DNA from: CATOSD01 sp965203135
Lineage (GTDB): Bacteria; Chloroflexota; Dehalococcoidia; Lucifugimonadales; CATOSD01
NCBI GenBank assembly: GCA_965203135.1
Contig: CBDBBO010000001.1
Span: 496,001 to 560,000 of the forward strand
Reading direction: 5' to 3'
Length of the DNA stretch: 64,000 nucleotides
How positions within the stretch are numbered: position 1 is the first letter of the stretch; each line of letters opens with the position of its first letter. Under the pieces are notes generated by a model. That model saw only the letters and a list, made by a program, of their open reading frames with translations, made no database searches and had not been told where the DNA came from. A program made the position numbers and the translations under genes. Shown one piece after another: positions 1 to 7,821 of the stretch.

Positions 1-588
1 ACCGCGCTGTTGGTGTTCGCGCTGCTGGCCGTGGTCGTCTTCAATTTCGCCATAGACCCGACGCCACGTACCGCGGCTACGGTGGGGCCTGGCATCCTGT
101 GGGTGTCCATAGTATTCAGCGGCGCGCTGGGCCTGGGCCGCTCGTTCGCGATGGAGCGCGACGGCGCCGCGATGACCGGACTGTTACTGGCGCCGGTGGC
201 ACGCGACGCGGTCTACTTTGGCAAGGTACTATCCATATTCCTGTTCATGGCAGCGGTCGAGGTGGTGGTCTTTCCCATTTTCCTGGCGCTGTTCAACCTG
301 TCGCCAGGGGACCTGTGGCTGATTCCGATCGCGTTGCTGGCCACGCTGGGCATAGCGGCGGTGGGCACGCTCTTCTCCGCTATGGCCGTGAACACGAGGT
401 CGCGCGAGATCATGCTGCCCGTGCTGTTCCTGCCCGTGGTGCTGCCGGCGATAGTCGCGGCGGTGGAGGCGACCGGCGAAGTATTCGCCGGGGAAAGCCC
501 TGCGCTCTGGGTGCCTTTCCTCGCGGTGTTCGACGCTATCTTCCTAGTCGTCTGCCCGGCGGGATTCAACCTGATAGTAGAGGAGTAG
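1..588 (+). CDS. ccmB: Heme exporter permease CcmB, 5'-truncated by window edge
   Basis: This is the C-terminal part (about 195 codons) of an integral membrane protein; the reading frame is open from base 1, so the true start lies upstream. It has repeated hydrophobic segments and a cytoplasmic loop containing MERDGAAMTGLLLAPVAR, which matches the typical CcmB loop of the form ERDGTLxxLLLAPVxR. CcmB is the membrane subunit of the CcmABC transporter used in system I cytochrome c maturation. A CcdA-type thiol-reduction protein at 6891-7799 fits the same pathway. The gene ends in TAG after a LIVEE tail. No partner ccmA or ccmC is visible because the window begins here. Confidence 0.85.
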   Translation, partial: TALLVFALLAVVVFNFAIDPTPRTAATVGPGILWVSIVFSGALGLGRSFAMERDGAAMTGLLLAPVARDAVYFGKVLSIFLFMAAVEVVVFPIFLALFNLSPGDLWLIPIALLATLGIAAVGTLFSAMAVNTRSREIMLPVLFLPVVLPAIVAAVEATGEVFAGESPALWVPFLAVFDAIFLVVCPAGFNLIVEE

Positions 589-918
589 TCGCACGGCGAG
601 CGCCTCCGAAACAGGAGCGAAAAGGGCGGTTTTCCTTCCCTTGCCAAAATTGACACTATGGGGTGGTACTGCTATATTTGGTGGCGTTGTAGAGGTAACG
701 GTTCAGTCAAGATAGCTGTCTGCGGACCCGCATACCGGCGGTGTTCTCTCGGGCGGCACAAGACGAGAGTATTGGGGGGCGGGGCAGTTCGGATGCCTGT
801 AAGCGATGGGTCCTCAAAGCTACTTCCGATGCCGCTAACGTCACCATGTGAGCGCGGGCCACGACTCCACTGTCAAGCCGCGGCGGTCGACTGCTCCCAG
901 GCTCTCTGGAGGTAGTAG
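589..918. other. Intergenic region with promoter and long leader
   Basis: These 330 bases hold no convincing gene. A near-consensus sigma-70 promoter sits at 650-678, which would give a leader of about 230 nt before korA. A 6-bp hairpin (CTCTCG at 746-751 with CGAGAG at 764-769) lies in the leader. I compared it mentally with the common riboswitch cores, 6S, SRP and RNase P signatures and saw no match. A regulatory leader is possible but unproven. Confidence 0.5.
650..678 (+). promoter_or_regulatory. Strong sigma-70 promoter for korAB
   Basis: TTGACA at 650-655 and TATATT at 673-678 are separated by exactly 17 bases. This is one of the best promoters in the window and is followed by a leader of roughly 230 nt before the korA start. 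Confidence 0.75.
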
Positions 919-2634
919 TTGAAAAAGAGTGACTTTGTGGTGCGATTTGCGGGAGAGGGCGGCCAAGGCGTCGTGACCTCTGCCGAGGGTCTCGCTCAAG
1001 CGGCGACCCAGAGGGGCTACCACGCTCAGACCTTCGCCACCTTTCCTTCGCAGATAATGGGCGGCCCGACGTGGACCCAGACGCGCATTTCCAATGCCGA
1101 GGTTCTCAGTTCGGGCGATGACCTCGACGTGCTCGTCGCCTTCAACCGCGAGGCGTACGACACGCACGGCGCAGAAGTCCGCGAGGGCGGTGTGGTCATC
1201 TATGACTCCGGGGCCTTCGACCTGGAGTACACGGGCAACAGCTTTGGAATGCCCTTCGACGAGTTGGCGCGGTCCACGGGCAACAACAGGGCCGCCAACA
1301 TGGTGGTCATCGGCGCCCTCGCCTACCTGGTGCAGATGCCGCAGGTAATCCTCGAGGAGTTCGTGACCAAGCGTTTCACGAGGGGGCGGCCCAACGACGA
1401 GCAGATAATCAGCTCGAACATCGAGGCGCTGACGCTCGGAAGAACAGAGGCGGAGCGCAGCGGTTTCAGCCTTGGCGAGCTTGCCCCTGCAATTCCTCCT
1501 GACGTGGACCAGATCCTGCTCAACGGCAACCAGGCGGTAGCGCTGGGGGCGTACACGGCAGGGCTGGAGTTCTACGTCGGCTACCCCATATCGCCCGCCA
1601 CGTCCATACTCGTCTGGATGGAGCAAAACCTGGTCGGACCGGGCAAGTTCTGCTACCAAGCCAGTTCTGAGATCGAGTCCATCAACTCGATCGTTGGTGC
1701 GGGATTCGCGGGCAAGAAGGCGATGACAGCCACCGCGGGACCGGGCTTTTCGCTGATGAGCGAGGGCCTCGGCCTCGCCTGGATGGCGGAGATCCCGGTG
1801 GTGGTAGCCGACATCCAGCGCGGCGGACCGGCGACCGGCCTGCCAACCAAGACCGAACAGTCGGACTTAATGGCGGCCATGTTCCCGGCCCACGGCGACG
1901 TCAAGCTGCCGATCATAGCTCCGGGAACGGTGGAGGAGTGCTTCTACGCTGCCATCCACGCGGTGAACTGGGCGGAGCGCTACCAGGGACCGGTGATATT
2001 GCTCAGCGAGCACGCCCTGTCGGAGCGCAACCAGAACATTCCCAGGCCCCACCTCGACGAGGTACTGGTCGAGACCCGCAAGGTGTACGAAGGCTCCAAC
2101 GGCTACAACCGTTACGATGGCTGGGAGCTTTCGCCGATGCCCATACCCGGTAACCCGGGCAGCTACGTCGCCAACGGCAGCGAGCACGACGGCATGGGCG
2201 ACACGACGCACCTGCCGCAGCGTCACATCCAGATGACCAACCGCCGATTCAGCAAGATCAAGCTGCTGGAAGACGGCTACTACGAGAGCGACAATGAAGA
2301 CGCTTCCATTGCCCTGCTGCCGTGGGGCGGCTCGAAGGGCCCGGCGCTGGCGGCCTACAGGGAGTTGACGCGAGCGGGCCACGATATTGGCTGGTACTAT
2401 ACGATGTTCCTGAACCCGCTGCCGCCCCGGCTTCTGGAGGAGTTGAAGAACAAGGAGCTGGTCATCGTTCCGGAGCTCAACTTCCAGGGTCAGTTCTCGT
2501 CCATCCTCCGCTCATACGGAGTGCGGGCCGAGTCGATAACCCAGATAACCGGGCTGCCGTTCAAGGAAAAGGACCTGGTGCGCCAGGTGGGCGAGAGAGT
2601 CGGACAGATGCAGAAGGAGGGAGTAACCGCATGA
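919..2634 (+). CDS. korA: 2-oxoacid:ferredoxin oxidoreductase, fused gamma-alpha subunit
   Basis: This 571-residue protein joins two subunits of the 2-oxoacid:ferredoxin oxidoreductase family. Residues 1 to about 190 are the gamma domain, opening with the GEGGQG motif (about residues 12-17). Residues from about 202 are the alpha domain (GYPISPAT, the substrate and TPP-facing pyrimidine domain, followed by the QRGGPATGLPT segment typical of KorA-type enzymes). The enzyme oxidatively decarboxylates a 2-oxoacid, probably 2-oxoglutarate, to acyl-CoA with reduction of ferredoxin. The start is TTG with GGAGGT five bases upstream. The stop overlaps the korB start (ATGA), so the two subunits are translationally coupled. 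No delta (ferredoxin-like) subunit is seen. Exact substrate is inferred, not proven. Confidence 0.9.
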   Translation: MKKSDFVVRFAGEGGQGVVTSAEGLAQAATQRGYHAQTFATFPSQIMGGPTWTQTRISNAEVLSSGDDLDVLVAFNREAYDTHGAEVREGGVVIYDSGAFDLEYTGNSFGMPFDELARSTGNNRAANMVVIGALAYLVQMPQVILEEFVTKRFTRGRPNDEQIISSNIEALTLGRTEAERSGFSLGELAPAIPPDVDQILLNGNQAVALGAYTAGLEFYVGYPISPATSILVWMEQNLVGPGKFCYQASSEIESINSIVGAGFAGKKAMTATAGPGFSLMSEGLGLAWMAEIPVVVADIQRGGPATGLPTKTEQSDLMAAMFPAHGDVKLPIIAPGTVEECFYAAIHAVNWAERYQGPVILLSEHALSERNQNIPRPHLDEVLVETRKVYEGSNGYNRYDGWELSPMPIPGNPGSYVANGSEHDGMGDTTHLPQRHIQMTNRRFSKIKLLEDGYYESDNEDASIALLPWGGSKGPALAAYRELTRAGHDIGWYYTMFLNPLPPRLLEELKNKELVIVPELNFQGQFSSILRSYGVRAESITQITGLPFKEKDLVRQVGERVGQMQKEGVTA

Positions 2635-3497
2635 GCGCGAAGAATCCCGAGTACGATTTCAAGTGGTGCCCCGGCTGCGGCGACTTTGGCGTGCGGCGCG
2701 CGCTCGAGACGGCGCTTTCCCAGAGGTCCATCGAGACGGAGCTTCCGGCTGAGAACACGGTGGTGGTGGCGGGCATAGGCTGCTCCGGCAACATGATCCA
2801 CCTGCTGGAGGGCGACATGCCCTACGGCCTTCACGGCATCCACGGCAGGACGCTCCCGCTCGCCATGGGGGTAAAGATGGGGCGGCCGGACCTGAACGTG
2901 GTGATAGTGGCCGGGGACGGCGACTTCCTGGGCATCGGCCTCGAGCACATAGGGCCTCAGGCGGCGCGCAACCTGGACGTCACCGCCGTGATCATGGACA
3001 ACCAGGTGTACGGGCTGACCAAGGGCCAGAGCTCGCCGACCACGGGTCTGGGCGCGATTACAAGCTCGACGCCTTACGGCAAGCCGGAGGAGGCGCTCGA
3101 CGCGCTCCGGCTGTACCTGACCGTCGGCGCGTCCTACGTGGCGTCCACGATTTCGACCAAGGTCAGGGACCTCGGGACGATGATCCAGGACGCGATGAAC
3201 CACAAGGGGTTTTCGGTCGTCCACGTGCAGTCGCCCTGCACGACGTACAACAACACCTTCGAGGTGCTGAAGGGCAATCCCAGGAAGGGCATCGCGCCGC
3301 TGGCTTGGGACATACCCGACGACCATGACGAGACCGACCAGGCGGCGGCGTTCGAGATCGCCAGCACGCCGGGCGTGCCGGTTGGAGTGCTCTACCGCGA
3401 CGAGTCCCGGTTGACGTTCGACCAGCGGTCGAGCGAAATGGCGGGCAAAGAGACGGCCAAGACACCCGAGGAGTTGCTCGCGTCTTACGCCATCTAG
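2631..3497 (+). CDS. korB: 2-oxoacid:ferredoxin oxidoreductase beta subunit (TPP binding)
   Basis: The 288-residue beta subunit partners the upstream fused alpha-gamma protein. It carries CPGCG at residues 13-17 (two of the cysteines of the 4Fe-4S cluster), a further SPCTTYN cysteine near residue 205, and the thiamine diphosphate motif starting GDGDFLGIG with MDNQVYGLTKGQ about 30 residues later. The DNQVYGLTKGQ and SPT features are typical of the short KorB/PorB group. It begins with ATG overlapping the korA stop by four bases and is followed by a strong intrinsic terminator at 3531-3562, so korAB is a two-gene unit. Confidence 0.92.
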   Translation: MSAKNPEYDFKWCPGCGDFGVRRALETALSQRSIETELPAENTVVVAGIGCSGNMIHLLEGDMPYGLHGIHGRTLPLAMGVKMGRPDLNVVIVAGDGDFLGIGLEHIGPQAARNLDVTAVIMDNQVYGLTKGQSSPTTGLGAITSSTPYGKPEEALDALRLYLTVGASYVASTISTKVRDLGTMIQDAMNHKGFSVVHVQSPCTTYNNTFEVLKGNPRKGIAPLAWDIPDDHDETDQAAAFEIASTPGVPVGVLYRDESRLTFDQRSSEMAGKETAKTPEELLASYAI

Positions 3498-3530
3498 GCG
3501 CCGACATAGCGGAATCGCAGCTCAGAACTC

Positions 3531-3562
3531 AAGCGCCCCGGCGAACACTGGGGCGCTTTTTT
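3531..3562 (+). terminator. Rho-independent terminator after korAB
   Basis: An AAGCGCCCC arm (3531-3539) pairs with GGGGCGCTT (from 3550) around a ten-base loop and runs directly into six T residues. It closes the korAB transcript before the aquaporin gene. Confidence 0.88.
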
Positions 3563-3606
3563 GCGGCCCGGCGTTCGCGCCGGGCCGCGCCACAAAGGAA
3601 GTCAAC

Positions 3607-4434
3607 TTGAAGCTGCTTCACCAGATGATAGCCGAAATGGTCGGCACGTTCCTGCTGGTGCTGTTCATCATCGGCAGCGTGGCGGCTGCCGTGCTGACGG
3701 GCTCCCAGGTCGGGATATGGCAGGTGGCCGCGGTCATTGGGTTCGGGGTATCGCTCGCCATCTACGCGACGGCTGCCGTGTCGGGGGCCCACCTGAATCC
3801 GGCAGTGAGTCTTGCCATCGCGCTCTTCCGGGGCAGCGACTTCCCGGCGCGGCGGATTCCGGCGTACTGGACGGCGCAGCTCGCGGGCGCAGTGGCCGCG
3901 GGGCTGGTGCTGCTGGCGATCTTCGGGCCGTTCCTGGACCGCTTCGAGGCGGAGGAAGGGATCGCGCGGGGGGCGGAGGGCAGCGAGCGCTCGGCGATGG
4001 TGTTCGGGCAGTACTTCCCTAACCCGGCATCGGTTGGCGTGGACGCGGAGGCGCGGTCTCTCATCTCGCCTGCGGGCGCGACGGCGGTGGAGGCGTTGGG
4101 CACAGCCATCCTGGTGTTCATGATATTCGCGCTGACCGACAGGCGGAACGGGCGCATAGCGCGGGGGAGCATGTGGCCGTTCTTCGTCGGGTTCACGGTG
4201 GCGGTGTTGATCAGCCTGCTGGCGCCTCTGACGCAGGGCGGGTTCAACCCGGCGAGGGACCTGGGGCCGAGGCTGGTGGCGTACTTCGCGGGGTGGGGCG
4301 CGCAGGCGATTCCGGGGCCGTCGGCGGGCTTTTGGATCTACATTGTGGGGCCGTTGGTTGGGGGGCCTGTCGGGGCGGCGATCTACCAGTGGGGGGTCAG
4401 GCCGAGGGGGGATGGGGACGGCGAAAGCGCCTAA
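3607..4434 (+). CDS. MIP-family channel, aquaglyceroporin-like
   Basis: This 275-residue membrane protein has the two NPA half-helices of the aquaporin family: SGAHLNPAV near residue 64 and GGFNPARDLGPR near residue 215. The aspartate after the second NPAR is characteristic of glycerol facilitators (GlpF type) rather than strict water channels. Six hydrophobic helices are discernible, and the extended loop between helices 3 and 4 (about residues 118-150) is longer than in the classic family. The start is TTG with an AAGGAAG element upstream. It follows the korAB terminator and converges with a small coiled-coil gene whose end overlaps it by four bases. Substrate (glycerol, water or another small solute) is inferred. 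Confidence 0.87.
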   Translation: MKLLHQMIAEMVGTFLLVLFIIGSVAAAVLTGSQVGIWQVAAVIGFGVSLAIYATAAVSGAHLNPAVSLAIALFRGSDFPARRIPAYWTAQLAGAVAAGLVLLAIFGPFLDRFEAEEGIARGAEGSERSAMVFGQYFPNPASVGVDAEARSLISPAGATAVEALGTAILVFMIFALTDRRNGRIARGSMWPFFVGFTVAVLISLLAPLTQGGFNPARDLGPRLVAYFAGWGAQAIPGPSAGFWIYIVGPLVGGPVGAAIYQWGVRPRGDGDGESA

Positions 4435-4721
4435 TCCACCAGTGCAATGCCGATGAGCGCTCCCATGATGGTAACCCACATCCCCACCATAAGAATGTAA
4501 AGGTTGTTGAACCTCTGGTCGATTCGAGTATGCAACTGGTCGATTCGAACGTTGGTCTGGTCGATCCGGTTGCCGAGTTCCCCAATTCGCGTGTTCATCT
4601 CAGCGCGGAGACCATTCATGTCAGTTCGCAGCAATTCCATTGAAGAGGCAAGGTCGCCGAGTCGCCCGTCGACTTGCTCATAGGCCCCTTCCAGCCTGCT
4701 GACCCTCTGTTCCAAAGTCAT
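4431..4721 (-). CDS. Small coiled-coil protein with C-terminal membrane anchor
   Basis: The 96-residue product has a long heptad-patterned helix (residues 1 to about 70, with repeated RIDQ and RxxL units) followed by one hydrophobic segment (about residues 73-93) ending IALVD. This layout matches small tail-anchored coiled-coil proteins that are common in Chloroflexota and whose function is unknown. It starts with ATG at 4721. Its last four bases overlap the convergent aquaporin gene. It could oligomerise at the membrane through the heptads, but no enzymatic motif is present. Confidence 0.65.
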   Translation of the reverse strand: MTLEQRVSRLEGAYEQVDGRLGDLASSMELLRTDMNGLRAEMNTRIGELGNRIDQTNVRIDQLHTRIDQRFNNLYILMVGMWVTIMGALIGIALVD

Positions 4722-4766
4722 ATCTCACTATGCTCCCGTCAACATGTTATCACACAAGCCACTCGT

Positions 4767-5342
4767 TCACTCGCCGCTGCTGCTGCCCTGCTGCTCAATG
4801 CGGGTGAGGATGTCGCGGATCTCGGACAGCAGCTCTGCGGTATCGGGGGAGCCTGTCGGCGGCTGAGCGGGCGCGGGGGAGGCTTCGCCTCCGAGGGCGG
4901 CTTCGCGCTGGCGGAGTATGGCGTCGCGGAACTCCACGGCATCTGTCACGCCGACGAGGTCGCCCTCGCTGCTGGCGTTCTGGCCGGACTGGCCGGCGGT
5001 TTCCACGTGCAGGCCGCGCACGCCGTAGTGCCGCATGAGCGGGCCGTCGTGAAGGCGAACGTCGGTTATGCGGTTGAGGGGAATGGTAGACTCCTTGCGG
5101 AAGAAGACGCCCTTGCGGATTTCGACGGCGCGTGCGGTAAGGCGGGCGGACAGGCGGCGGTGGTGCTCGGGTAGATACCAGAGGCTGAAGATGAGCCAGA
5201 AGGGGATGAGCAGGATCCCGGCAACGGTTATGACGAGGAAGCCGGTAACCCAAAGCCTGGTGTAGGGGATGATGCGCCTGTCGAAGCGGGCTTCTAGGAG
5301 CACCTCTCCGGTGGCGCCTGAATCGGTCGGACCGCTGCTCAT
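4767..5342 (-). CDS. Membrane-anchored bacterial PH-domain protein
   Basis: The 191-residue protein has two adjacent hydrophobic stretches (about residues 27-55) followed by a bacterial PH-like (YdbS/YdbT) fold. Its signature here is the run RKGVFFRKESTIPLNRITDV and then a loop with GLHVETAG. Such proteins are membrane associated and of unresolved function. The tail (after residue 140) is low-complexity and ends with a short acidic, serine-rich helix. I chose the ATG at 5342, which has AAAGGAC nine bases upstream; an in-frame ATG at 5372 lacks a ribosome binding site. Confidence 0.75.
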   Translation of the reverse strand: MSSGPTDSGATGEVLLEARFDRRIIPYTRLWVTGFLVITVAGILLIPFWLIFSLWYLPEHHRRLSARLTARAVEIRKGVFFRKESTIPLNRITDVRLHDGPLMRHYGVRGLHVETAGQSGQNASSEGDLVGVTDAVEFRDAILRQREAALGGEASPAPAQPPTGSPDTAELLSEIRDILTRIEQQGSSSGE

Positions 5343-5431
5343 GGGATCGGGTCCTTTCGGTGGCGGGCGCATTTAGACGTGGGCGGCGGTGGGCCGCCCA
5401 CGCGGTTGGCGGTGTTGGACTAAGAAGCTCG

Positions 5432-5863
5432 CTAGCCGCGGCTGGGGAGCGAGACGGTGGCGTAGCCGGGGGTCGTCTTCGCGCCCTCGTGGTTTTCGAG
5501 CCAGAGCTCGCACTCGACGAGATTTTCGCCGTCGTCGGACGACTTCTTGGTGACGCTGCCCTTGACGAACACGGGCGTGCCTGGGACGTCCATGCCGCGG
5601 TACTGGCAGCTCAGCTTCCTAAGGGTGCCGCCCTCGCCAATCCAGTCCGTGATGAACTGGCCGAGGAAGGCGTTCTTGAGCGCGCCGTGAAGGATGACGT
5701 CGGGGAGGCCGTTGCCCTTGGCGAAGGTCTGATCGTAGTGGATCTGGTAGTAGTCACCGGACGCGCCGGCGTACTTGACGAGCTGCTGCGTGGTGGGGTC
5801 CTTGCGCAGCGTGGGGATCTCCATCCCCTCCTGGACGTCCTCGAAATACACCTGGTCTCCCAT
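5432..5863 (-). CDS. MaoC-like hot-dog fold dehydratase
   Basis: The 143-residue protein carries the hydratase 2 motif of R-specific enoyl-CoA hydratases (GDYYQIHYDQTFAKGNG, then VILHG), containing the catalytic aspartate-histidine pair. It therefore should hydrate a 2-enoyl-CoA or dehydrate a 3-hydroxyacyl-CoA. It starts with ATG at 5863 behind a clear GGAGGAA site. It lies 65 bases downstream of a second MaoC-fold gene on the same strand. In several bacteria such adjacent N-type and C-type proteins form one heterodimeric hydratase, and only one of them keeps the catalytic dyad. That arrangement is likely here. Confidence 0.85.
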   Translation of the reverse strand: MGDQVYFEDVQEGMEIPTLRKDPTTQQLVKYAGASGDYYQIHYDQTFAKGNGLPDVILHGALKNAFLGQFITDWIGEGGTLRKLSCQYRGMDVPGTPVFVKGSVTKKSSDDGENLVECELWLENHEGAKTTPGYATVSLPSRG

Positions 5864-5928
5864 CTATTCCTCCTTGCGGAAAGTTTCGGCGATTCGTGAT
5901 TGCGGGCCGGTTTCGTGCGCGCTGCCCG

Positions 5929-6402
5929 CTACGAGGGCGGGTTGTAGCTTATGCCGGTGCTGCGCTGAAGCGCGACGGTCTGGCCGAACTGGTTGACGTA
6001 CCTGGTTTCCCGAATGGTGAACATCATCTTGCCGAACGCGCGGGCGTTGCGCTCGTACACATCGGCGAACTTCTGGGTGACGGTGATGGTGTCGCCGGGG
6101 CGAACGGGGTGGAAGTACTCCCACTCGCTGCCGCCGTCGAGGTTGGCCGAGAAGGGGCTCTGGATGCTCACCTTCATGGGGCCGGACGGCGTGGAGCGCA
6201 GGAAGGTGGGCGGCGCTATGATGCCACCGTAGCGGCTGGCGCGCGCGGCCTGCTCGTCGTTGTACAGGGGGTTGTCGTCGCCGATCGCCTGGGCGAACTT
6301 TATGATCGCGCCCTTCTCGATTTCGTGGCTAACGGGGTCAGACTCCACACCAATCGCGTCGCGCATCTCCTGGGTGATGACAGAGTCCTGCTCCTGGGTC
6401 AT
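5929..6402 (-). CDS. MaoC-like N-terminal (FAS1-type) dehydratase
   Basis: This 157-residue hot-dog protein belongs to the MaoC_dehydrat_N group. It has DDNPLYNDEQAARASRYGG and APPTFLR, typical of the structural partner of an enoyl-CoA hydratase, and a C-terminal strand RETRYVNQFGQTVA that is also conserved in the group. It starts with ATG at 6402 after GGAGGAGA at 6410-6417, and a promoter with TTGACA and TAAACT lies 41 bases further upstream. It precedes and probably pairs with the 5432-5863 protein in one transcript. The substrate (acyl-CoA chain type) cannot be told from sequence. Confidence 0.83.
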   Translation of the reverse strand: MTQEQDSVITQEMRDAIGVESDPVSHEIEKGAIIKFAQAIGDDNPLYNDEQAARASRYGGIIAPPTFLRSTPSGPMKVSIQSPFSANLDGGSEWEYFHPVRPGDTITVTQKFADVYERNARAFGKMMFTIRETRYVNQFGQTVALQRSTGISYNPPS

Positions 6403-6442
6403 AGGGAATCTCCTCCGACTGGGTATTGCTGGTTGTGACGCA

Positions 6443-6471
6443 AGTTTAAGCGCGAAGTTTGGGGCTGTCAA
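6443..6471 (-). promoter_or_regulatory. Sigma-70 promoter for the MaoC pair
   Basis: On the minus strand TTGACA (6471-6466) and TAAACT (6448-6443) are 17 bases apart, and the MaoC start follows about 35 bases after the expected transcription start. Confidence 0.65.
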
Positions 6472-6512
6472 GAAACGCGGGCGGGAGCGGGACAAAGTAG
6501 GCTTTTGCCGAA

Positions 6513-6770
6513 AGTGTTCCATTTCGTGTTTTTCGTAGCTGGGGGGTGTTACGTCTGGGGCTGTCCTTGTGGTGTATCTGTCACGATTTCGCGGGTGCAG
6601 GGCCGGAATTCGAGGAGCCTGGGAGCGGAATGGGACTGGTTGTCGCGCCGGGCCGTAGGGGTGTCGGACGAGGGGCGTGGTGAGGCGCTGGCGGGTGCGG
6701 ACGGCGATTCGGTTGTTGTTGGTTACCGGCATGTGGGGATGTTAGTACATATGTGCGGATATTGTCAAGA
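6513..6770 (-). repeat. Long intergenic repeat, copy A
   Basis: This copy shares with 62494-62752, in the same order and nearly the same spacing: AGTGYTCC, a 16-base exact match TTTCGTAGCTGGGGGG (6531-6546), TGTCCT with TGGTGT, a GATTT, GTGGGGA (6733-6739), ATGTGCGG (6751-6758) and GTCAAGA (6764-6770). Read on the minus strand the upstream edge gives TTGACA followed by CCGCACAT, so a second promoter may be built in. Function unknown. Confidence 0.6.
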
Positions 6771-6890
6771 GGGGTGGGCGGGATTGGTTGAAAGTGGTGG
6801 CGGCTAACTGTTACGATTTTCTGTAGCGGAAGCGTATGAATCAGGCCGTTGCCGGTAGGCTGACGGCGGGCGGCAAGCCGGGAGGCAGAA

Positions 6891-7799
6891 GTGAACAGCG
6901 TTTCCAGGTTGGGCGGATGGTCCGGTATCTGGCGCAACGCGGGGCTGCCGGCGCTGATCGGAGCGCTGGCGCTGGGCGCGGCGATTGCCGGGGCGGCAAT
7001 CGTGAGGATGCAGAACGTCGAGGGCATCGACGCGATCAACTTCTTCGTCGAGTCGCTGTCGGGAAGCACCAGCGGTGCGGCAGGCAACCTGGGCGACCTG
7101 GCACCGCTGGGCTTCGCGTTCGGGCTGGGCATCGCGGCGGCGTTCAACCCGTGCGGGTTCGTGCTACTTCCGGCCTACATGGGGCTGTACCTGGGCGACG
7201 ACGATACGGAATCCGAGAGGGGTGTGCTCAGCAGGCTGGGCAAGGGCGTTGTGGTGGGGCTGACGGTGACGGCCGGGTTCGTGTTGTTGTTCGGCGTGGC
7301 GGGCCTGATCATCGGGCTGGGCGCGCGGTCGGTGGTCGCGGGGGTGCTGCCGTGGCTGGGGCTGGCGATAGGTGTCGCGCTGTGCGTGCTGGGGGCGTGG
7401 CTGGTGGGCGGCGGCAAGCTGTACTCGGAGCTGGCGCAGCGGGTTGCGGACCGCGTGGGGGATCCCGGCGAGACGAACGTGCGGGGTTACTTCCTGTTCG
7501 GCGTGAGCTACGGCGTGGCGTCGTTGAGCTGCGCGCTGGGGCCGTTCTTCGCAGTGATCGGGACTTCATTCGCGGCATCCACGCTGGCGAAGTCGTTTGG
7601 GCAGTTCCTGCTGTACGCGGGGGGCATGGGCGTGGTGATAGTGACGCTCACCGTGGGCATGGCGCTGTTCAAGGAGGCGATGGGATCGGCGCTGGGGCGG
7701 GCGATGCCGGTCGTAGGCACGGTGGGGTCGTGGCTGATGGTGGTCGCGGGGGCGTACATTGTCTTCTACTGGCTGACGATAGGGGATTTGGTGTTTTAG
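6891..7799 (+). CDS. ccdA: CcdA/DsbD-type thiol:disulfide membrane protein
   Basis: The 302-residue protein has an N-terminal hydrophobic segment followed by six transmembrane helices of the DsbD/CcdA family. The two redox cysteines are visible, one in AFNPCGFVLLPAY near residue 87 and one in SLSCALGPF near residue 211. The family carries electrons across the cytoplasmic membrane to extracytoplasmic thioredoxin-like proteins, commonly for cytochrome c assembly. It starts with GTG after GGGAGGCAGAA. The ccmB end at the window start is consistent with a cytochrome c biogenesis role. The N-terminal ~55 residues before the core are an addition to the minimal CcdA length. Confidence 0.85.
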   Translation: MNSVSRLGGWSGIWRNAGLPALIGALALGAAIAGAAIVRMQNVEGIDAINFFVESLSGSTSGAAGNLGDLAPLGFAFGLGIAAAFNPCGFVLLPAYMGLYLGDDDTESERGVLSRLGKGVVVGLTVTAGFVLLFGVAGLIIGLGARSVVAGVLPWLGLAIGVALCVLGAWLVGGGKLYSELAQRVADRVGDPGETNVRGYFLFGVSYGVASLSCALGPFFAVIGTSFAASTLAKSFGQFLLYAGGMGVVIVTLTVGMALFKEAMGSALGRAMPVVGTVGSWLMVVAGAYIVFYWLTIGDLVF

Positions 7800-7821
7800 G
7801 GGGGCGACCCTACCCCTCGCC

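Larger units (their letters stand above)
6403..6890. other. Intergenic region with promoter and a duplicated element
   Basis: These 488 bases contain no supportable gene. The part nearest the MaoC gene holds its promoter (6443-6471). The span 6513-6770 shares a spaced set of motifs with 62494-62752 and is described as a repeat element. Confidence 0.6.

Noticed and set aside
680..918. Riboswitch, 6S, SRP or RNase P RNA in the korA leader
   Set aside because: None of the core sequences of the common classes is present. It is reported only as an unexplained leader.
841..1659. 272-residue minus-strand open frame across korA start
   Set aside because: Antisense to the strongly supported korA gene.
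6763..6768. Second promoter for the MaoC gene within repeat copy A
   Set aside because: A TTGACA exists, but the matching -10 at 17 bases (CTAACA) is poor, and the closer promoter at 6443-6471 explains expression. It is mentioned only as a possibility within the repeat.
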